DNA of 64,000 nucleotides. Source: Breviolum minutum Mf 1.05b.01. Taxonomy: Eukaryota > Sar > Dinophyceae > Suessiales > Symbiodiniaceae. Position 1 is the stretch's first letter, and every line of letters starts with the position of its first letter. This document shows, piece by piece, positions 57,826 through 64,000 of this stretch. The DNA is taken from positions 195,438-259,437 of the forward strand of contig DF239116.1 in NCBI GenBank assembly GCA_000507305.1. Direction: 5' to 3'. Position numbers and translations under genes: made by a program. The notes below the pieces were generated by a model, which saw only the letters and a list, made by a program, of their open reading frames with translations, had not been told where the DNA came from and ran no database searches.

Positions 57826-60800
57826 CTGTTGGACAAAAGTGAAAAACATATTGTCAAAAGTTTTTTTTGAGCCGACAAAAAATATGGAGGTATATATATA
57901 GGATATATTCTCTTTTAGAACTGACTAGATGAACAAGGGTTGTTTTGAATGGTCTGAAATCTTACAAGTTACAAGTACAGTTTTTTCCAGGGAAATCTTC
58001 TGTCGTTTTTCCAACTTCTTTTTGGAACTGTACATCAAATCACTGGCTCCATCGAATATATGGGATTTCATCTGGATCCCAAGATCTTAATCGCAGCAGC
58101 ATCTGAACATGAGCCGTGCAAGGCCCAAATTCTAATAAAAAAACCGTGGTGCGTATCACAAATTCACCATCATTTTCGGATGATATTGTTTATTTTTTGG
58201 GGGGGGAGTACATATATCTTCATTGGAATTGCACCTAGGACTGAAATCTACCAAAACAATGACACTTGGGGTTGAATATGGTTGAATACTGGGGAGCTTT
58301 GACGGGGGATTGAATATGACAACCTCTGAAAGAATTGCAGAAATTGCATCCTTCAGCAACTCAATGACCGGAGCAAAATCGTAGTGTCCATCTAACAATA
58401 AAGAGATGGTTGGAAAACATGTGAAAATCCTTACACATGTTTTTCCCTGCAAATCAAATCTGGAAAGGTATTTTCCAAAACCAAGAGATGAAATCATCAT
58501 GAGACCACCCACCAGCCCTTTCAAAAAAGGAATTGGCATCGGTGATTCTGACTGGATTGCCACATATTGTATGCTTCCATCTCTTAGTTGCATTCAAGAA
58601 TTGATCAGTCAAGAGATTAGAAATGGAGTGAAAACTGGTCAAGAATCTAGATTAGAAAATCATATGTATGATTCAAGGAACATGATTTCATACTTCAAAT
58701 GTTGTATAAACATAATCACCATTTTCGGTGGATTAACCGGTTATTCCCGGTGATATGCAGTTTTCCATCCATCTTGTCCCAAACCACACGTCGCAAAACT
58801 CACATCTTCCCCCAAGCATCTTCCCACCCATTTTTTTGGGGGGGGCACATCTCCATTCCTCCCACACTCCAAGGAGCTGCCTGTAATACTTGAAACTCTG
58901 TAAGTGTATATAGCATTCCAGGTATGGCAAAAAGAAGTACGGATCTCCATGCCCCTGCACAAACTCCATCACGTCCATCTGTCAAACAAGCGAAACCTCC
59001 CACATAATCTTCCAGTACCATACCAGTATCACCTTTCCAAAACAAGGACAAGGTGAATGCTGCCAGAAAGTTGCATGGTAAAGCCATGAGCTGCGTATAT
59101 AAGGTAGCTCTTAATGGCCAAGAAAGTGATGTGTGACAACATGCCCATGACTCTGCAGCTACATTCGCTGCTGCCTGTGGAATGCGAGACAGAAGAAAGA
59201 TGCTAACCCAAGCAATGCTGACATGTCGAAGTCCAGAAGCCCATAAACTGGGCAAAAAACCCGTCATGACCTGAGCCCAGGAAGTGGGTAGCTTCAGGAT
59301 TTGCAAATGGAAAATTGTTGAAATCCGTTGAAGCACAATATATATATATTTTTTGCATATATGTAATAAATAAAGTTCACCTAAGCATGATGCAATGAAT
59401 TGCAATGATGCTTGATCCTCTCTTTATGGGATTTGCCGGCCATTCATGCAACAAAAAAACACTCCCGAGTGTAGTAGATACTACAATGCCCCCAAACAAA
59501 TCAAAACCAACGGGGTTTGTGGCTCATGGCGACTCCAAGTAAAACAGGACAACTTCAAACGGATGTGGAATGGTGAAACATGATGTCCCATGAAACGATA
59601 ACATCCTTGAAAGAAAAGAAATGCGGTCTAGAATCCAGAATTTCAAAATCAAAAACAAAACAACTGGAATGATTAAAGTTGTTAAAGAACCAATTTTGTA
59701 ATTTTGCAGGTTTTGCCAACTTGAGATTCGCTGGCTCCTGAAATTTCGCATACAGTCAAGTCTTGCACCAGTTGAATCGAGCAGGTGGAAAATTACCCCC
59801 CAAGAGGGTGAATTTCCAGGGATCCACAACTGTTGACACACAAATCATCCTGAAAATTTCATATCTGTAGATGAACATATATTATGAACATAATATAAAA
59901 AACATCACCAAATTTTTCAACCTTGAATTCCTGAAAAACCTCTCCGTGATTCCATGTTTTTTTTTTGCAACCGCCTTTTCTTGTGTTGCTCAAAACATCC
60001 CGTTGGATAGTTATATTCAAGGTCACTCCTGCGATCACCATTAATGCTCCCAACAGTTGAAGTTTGCTGTATCTTCTCTTCAGCAACTTCCAAGAGAGAA
60101 GCAAGGAGAGTGGCACCACCGCTTGTTGAAGAATAGGTGGCAAATCATCATTGCCAACCTATGGAGCAAGGGGGACAATGAGTTGTCTACTAGATCAACA
60201 GTGGGTGGTAATTGAAATACAGTAACTATGTGGAAATAGTATTGGTCATGATTTTATCTCAACGGTTTGAGGAGTTTGTCTTGACATTTTTGTCCCCCAC
60301 ACTCTAACCAAACCACCCGTTTCCAACTCCTTTCTTAAACATATTTTAACATTTTCTTAGCCAACCCCTTTTTCAATCAACATTCTTCAAGTAGTCCCAG
60401 CTGTGCTATGAGTCACCGACGTGCTTGTTTCTTGTTTCCTGGGTCATACCAAATCGCAATGTGTAGGGCTGTAGGGTTCCTATGTCTCAAAATTAGGGAC
60501 CCCCTTGAAATCCCCCAAACAACACGTGAATTCCAATTAGAGAATCAGAATACCCCTCAATTTCCGGGCCCATCTGCTTGACATAACATCTGATTGAAAG
60601 CATGTACAGGAAATCGTTGCGCCAGGCGGCTCTGGGAATGCTGAGAATCTCCAATGAATTCTGCAGCGCTAACAATGCGCTAAGCCAGGCCCATGACTTC
60701 AGTGGTACCTGCGACATCTCAACATCTTTGGGCAACAAAGCCAGACACGTTCCCGCAAGCAATGCACCAATTAATGCATTGAGCTGAGCTGAGAAAAAGG

Positions 60801-61218
60801 GATACCTTGAGGATTCAGGCGGAGTTGGTGAAACCAAGAAAAGCAACGAATCCAATCTTTCTAAACAATAAAAGTGCCGCCAAAAAGAAAGTCAAAATCT
60901 TAAGAAAATTGTAGACGAATGAGAGAGTCCCTCAAAAGACTGGTTTCACTTTAAAGGAATGGTGCAACCTGTGCATGAGCTATCTTCGCTTCAGGGAAAA
61001 CATACTGTTCGGTGAAGCAGAGCAAAAACGATATGAATACTTCGTCGCGTCAGATTGTCAACACAAATTCAATGATTTATGCGAATCTCAGGCACTGGTG
61101 CAAATGATGCAGTTCAGAGTAGTAGAGGCATGTACTGACAATGGATACTCCGCAGTTCACAGCGCAAATGCAAATGCTGCTGTGCACACCACGGCAACGA
61201 GAAGAACATGACTCGCAG
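57622..61218 (-). CDS. CRT-like (chloroquine resistance transporter family) membrane transporter
   Basis: Ten-helix drug/metabolite-superfamily carrier. Relatives export peptides, drugs or glutathione from the parasite digestive vacuole, or work in plant plastid envelopes. Exon 60805 downward reads YPFFSAQLNALIGALLAG (the YPFF.AQL block of CRT/CLT proteins). 60158-59997 reads LPPILQQAVVPLSLLLSW then LLGALMVIAGV. 59270-58881 holds SIFLLSRIPQAAANVAAESW, and its last codons are FQVLQ before a GC donor. 57825-57622 reads VASATTYFLLAALQLPLQD then AIVAVASGLMCYG and a stop. The last junctions are all phase 0. Order and spacing match the family: conserved LQ..........P after helix 3, the IP.A..NV..E loop, and LPL near the end. 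Helix 1 is probably at 61161-61218; the linker exon before YPFF is not placed. Substrate and membrane unknown. Confidence 0.9.
58881..59270 (-). CDS. CRT-like exon, central helices, GC donor
   Basis: 130 codons, the longest exon recognised. Acceptor ggctcag|gtc. It includes VSIFLLSRIPQAAANVAAES and four hydrophobic segments, and ends gtattacag|gcagct (GC donor). Confidence 0.88.
59997..60158 (-). CDS. CRT-like exon LQQAVVPLSLLLSW
   Basis: 162 bases, 54 codons. Acceptor ccatag|gtt. It encodes GNDDLPPILQQ, a helix, KLLKRRYSKLQL and a second helix ending VTLNI. Donor ggat|gttttg. Confidence 0.85.
60652..60805 (-). CDS. CRT-like exon YPFFSAQL
   Basis: Acceptor cctcaag|g, then YPFFSAQLNALIGALLAG, KDVEMSQVP and LSALLALQNSL. 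The reading frame runs on to about 60500. The donor is inferred (ttg|gagatt, GA) from phase 0 of the next exon, so the end could be some tens of bases off. Confidence 0.8.
61161..61218 (-). CDS. CRT-like exon, possible first membrane helix
   Basis: A 58-base segment coding ASHVLLVAVVCTAAFAFA, a clean transmembrane helix, between catgag|ct and gcgct|gtgaac. Position and phase allow it to be helix 1, but the acceptor lacks a pyrimidine tract and the next exon (phase 2 to 2) is not found. Confidence 0.3.
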
Positions 61219-63398
61219 CTCATGCCATAGGATTGGTCGAAGTGAAGAACTTTGAGAATTCTCTTTTTTGCAGCTTTCATTTTCACATCAAACATTTCAA
61301 ATTGGAAGCGTTTTCTTGCAAGACATTGGCTGCGTCATGACTTTGATCTTCCAGGAAGGGACATTTGTTATCAGAATCCAAACCGACGTAGTTGCATCAA
61401 AGGACACATTAGCATGGAATGATGAAATAAATATAGTATACATCATATATCATAATTATTATTATATCTCTATAACTCGAAATATATAAATATGTATATA
61501 TATATATATATATATATGCCAGTTGTTCAAAAAACAAAAAAACAACAATCACACTTCAAACAATGTGGTACTACTCTTGTCCTCCAATGTCAAATACACA
61601 AACCTCAAAGCAAACTCTCATTCGTTTTTCTTAGTCTACTTCTGTACTTCTGTCTTGGATGTCTGTTGCTTGGATTGAATCATTGTTCGCATCCACATTT
61701 TTTCACCCGAAAAACCCAGAGCTGGAAAAGGGCCAATAAGGGCTCTCAAGTCAGCAGGGTTTCATGGTGATCATGGCTGACCTTGGGATACACAAGTTGG
61801 GGTTCTACCAGTTTAGGATCACAGCGTAATGTATGGCAAACAACCTGCCATTTTCAAGGTGGTCAGGCTCAAAGTCAGATCAAGCAAATTCATTTACCAT
61901 ATGGTGTGGCAGGTCAGCATTCTGACATAATTCTGTTCAAGCATATTAGGGGAATGATGGACCTCAAAACCTCAATGCCCAGTGCGCACAACAATAAAAT
62001 GGGTCATGTCTTTTTTTGTTCATCAGTTGATGTGCATTGGCGAACATATGCTCCTTGCCTCGGCTCGTATGGCCAAAGCAATGGCAGCAAATAAATCAAT
62101 TCCGATGGCCAAGTCATGCCAAGATGAAAATTCGACGGTGTTCGATGTGTTCTCAATCGTATCGACCCTTTGAAAAGACATCTGACATCTGCATTTAGAT
62201 CTGATCATTTCTTTGTGTTTGTTCATCTATCCCTTTATTCATGACCTCAAGGTACCAAACGTAAAACGCATCTACATGCAGTTTTTAGTAAACTGCTCAA
62301 CGTTGAGCACAACAAGGGACTGGGATTTTTTCAAATTGCCTCTCCAAACACGGGGCTCCAAGCTGGGGCTTCACTAAAAATGGTAGTTTGGGGGGTTGGT
62401 GGCCTGGAATTTTTAAGGGATACTCTCACTTAGATTTGCTTGTTTGGTGGTTGGAAAAAAACTAAAAATATTCCCCAAATGGCGGTTTAATGGTGAACAA
62501 ATCTCATGGTAGAATCCTTCCAAAAACATCACCAACTAAACAAGCAACAGTTCAATAATTCGACATTTTCAGAAGGGGGAAAAAACCCTAAACAAATTTC
62601 ACCCTTAACCAAAACCTTGGATGTCAGGTCCGTGACATTCTGGGCCCAGAAATCAGGATGTGTGTCGATCCATAGAAACTATAATGATGTCGATACCCTC
62701 CCCGAAACGTTTCCAGCTCCCCACTGAAACTCAATGGTTGGAAGATGATTTCGCTCCTTTTTTTTGACCCAAAAGCCTATTTGGGGGAGCTCTTTGCTGT
62801 TAGTTTCAGGGTGAAACTATCACATCTATCACCTGCTAGGATGGGGTCTCCCGAAAAGACCAAACCCCCGATTTTCAGATGCTATGCTGCTATATCTGCT
62901 ATGCTAGGTTCGGGTAGATCCAATGATTTTTGATATAATTCACCCATATCTGAATTACAACTCTTCCTCCCATCGTCATGGCTCATTTTTTTTGCACATG
63001 AGCCCATTGTAAAGGGAAATTGGATCCTCTTGGAGGTAGAACCATCCGTTTGGAGGGAAAAAACTATCACGGTTGTGGAAATTTGAAGTATCAAAATGGC
63101 CAGGCTGCCATACCAATGGCAAGCAAAAATTCGGAACTTTCACAGGTGAATAAGTGACTCCGTGAACTTGTCCCATCCCCCCAGTAACTGACATGACGTG
63201 GCTACGCAAAGGAAGATCTTCTTCCAGGTGCTATGTTACAGTAGTTGAGGAGGAAGCATTCTAGGCCTATTGAGAACTTGGCATTGTCTTATGATCATTT
63301 TGAAAAAGAGAACAAACATTTTCGTTAAATGGTGTGGAATATCATGCGAGAAAGTGAACATTCCGCCAAAAAAGATCCACAGAATGTTATAGACGTTC
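61219..63398. other. Upstream of the CRT-like gene, nothing secure
   Basis: Possible minus segments: DQSHDAANVLQENASNL with a stop near 61282, and a hydrophobic LAIGIDLFAAIALAI near 62.08 kb. Neither links in phase to a known exon. Confidence 0.3.
61485..61518. repeat. AT dinucleotide tract
   Basis: tatata run of about 30 bases. Confidence 0.9.
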
Positions 63399-63499
63399 TG
63401 GTTGGTGGTTTCAACCTATTTGAAAAATATTAGTCAAATATGATCATTTCCCCAAGTAGGGATGAAAATACAAAATATGCGAAACCACCACCTAGTTGT
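63399..63499. repeat. Inverted-repeat element family B
   Basis: tggttggtggtttcaaccta at the left, gcgaaaccaccacctagttg at the right, ccccaagtagggatgaaaat inside. Confidence 0.85.
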
Positions 63500-63750
63500 T
63501 GATAAAAAACATTCTTCGGTTTTTGCTTGGCGTCTTTTCTGACAAACTTGGATCAGTTTGTGAACAAGAGACCCTTTTTGGATCCCTATCGCTTATCGCG
63601 CTTAATCTCAGGTAATCTGGCAACCTTCGTCGTCCTTGTTGTCCTTCCCGGGAGGGTCTGAATTTTTCATATCCACGATGTGTCACTTGGAAGGGGTTCC
63701 GAAACTTCATTTAGATAATGTTGAATGATAAACAAATGGCAACAAATACC

Positions 63751-63868
63751 AAAAGATGGATGTTTCCGAAAATAGAAGGTAGCCCCCCCCCAAAACATCC
63801 ATTTTAATGGGATTTTCCATTATAAACCATCCATTTTGGGGTACCCCTATTTTTGGAAACACCCACAT
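63751..63868. repeat. Inverted-repeat element family C, opposite orientation
   Basis: The right half (ttataaaccatccattttgg, ggtacccctatttttggaaa, cacccacat) is the reverse complement of the left half of the copy at 47.2 kb. The left end (ggatgtttccgaaaataga) is the other terminal repeat. Confidence 0.85.
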
Positions 63869-64000
63869 GTAGTTGTGAACCATGATCCATGATAATTTCG
63901 TTTCTGCAAAATGAATCCCAAACACTTCATTTCTGCAAAACGGCCGAATCAATGCATGAATCGGATAAATTCTGCGCCTTCTTATTCTTGTCCTTCTTTT

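Noticed and set aside
1-64000. Dinoflagellate spliced-leader relics (ccattttggctcaag) marking retroposed genes
   Set aside because: No such string seen on either strand.
1-64000. CRISPR array, prokaryotic operon, rRNA or tRNA genes, viral genes
   Set aside because: No regularly spaced direct repeats, no dense codirectional long frames, no rRNA-like blocks and no tRNA cloverleaf recognised by eye. A tRNA scan would be needed to exclude a single tRNA.

Overview
The window reads as nuclear DNA of a complex eukaryotic alga or protist, most likely a dinoflagellate. There are no long open frames, operons or ribosome binding sites. Instead there are chains of very short exons (about 17 to 390 bases) separated by introns of a few hundred bases to several kilobases. 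Nearly every exon starts with G directly after an AG acceptor. About a quarter of the 5' splice sites I placed are GC or GA rather than GT, a known dinoflagellate trait. Every gene I can identify lies on the minus strand, which fits unidirectional dinoflagellate gene arrays. The taxonomic call is inference: no rRNA, spliced-leader relic or organelle marker is present. Models were built by eye from motif matches plus reading-phase agreement across each junction. || Layout from high to low coordinates, which is the direction of transcription: (1) 61.2-57.6 kb, a chloroquine-resistance-transporter-like (CRT-like) membrane transporter with stop codon, 5' end incomplete. (2) 56.0-54.6 kb, open exon-like segments of unclear strand and identity. 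(3) 53.5-47.4 kb, a protein with repeated CxxCxG knuckles of the DnaJ/BSD2 zinc-binding type, preceded by charged helical exons. (4) 41.5-39.7 kb, exon-like pieces of an unidentified gene with a CELC motif. (5) 33.2-24.3 kb, a Rab18/RabC-type small GTPase in at least ten tiny exons, 3' end unresolved. (6) 23.75-22.8 kb, possibly to 19.7 kb, a histidine-phosphatase (phosphoglycerate mutase-like) gene. (7) about 17.5-17.2 kb, an unidentified gene. (8) 14.9-7.4 kb, a family 8 glycosyltransferase. (9) 5.0-4.8 and 2.5-2.4 kb, unassigned exon-like segments. || The rest is intron and spacer DNA rich in short inverted-repeat elements. I recognise a roughly 110-base family with ACTGTTGATGGAAGAA-type ends (8 copies), a roughly 100-base family with GGTGGTTTGAA/TTTGAAACCACCACC ends (5 clear copies), a GGGTGTTTCC family (2), a GTAAACTAACATAGCTGG family (2) and several single palindromes. 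They look like non-autonomous DNA transposons (MITEs), and several sit inside introns of the genes above. Microsatellites (TCTA/TCTG, CAA/CAG, ATC, AT) are also frequent. || The genes share no evident pathway: they are ordinary secretory-pathway, membrane-transport, chaperone-like and metabolic functions. The most distinctive feature is the gene architecture: micro-exons, mixed GT/GC/GA donors, and introns that cut the zinc-knuckle gene at the same glycine codon of successive knuckles.
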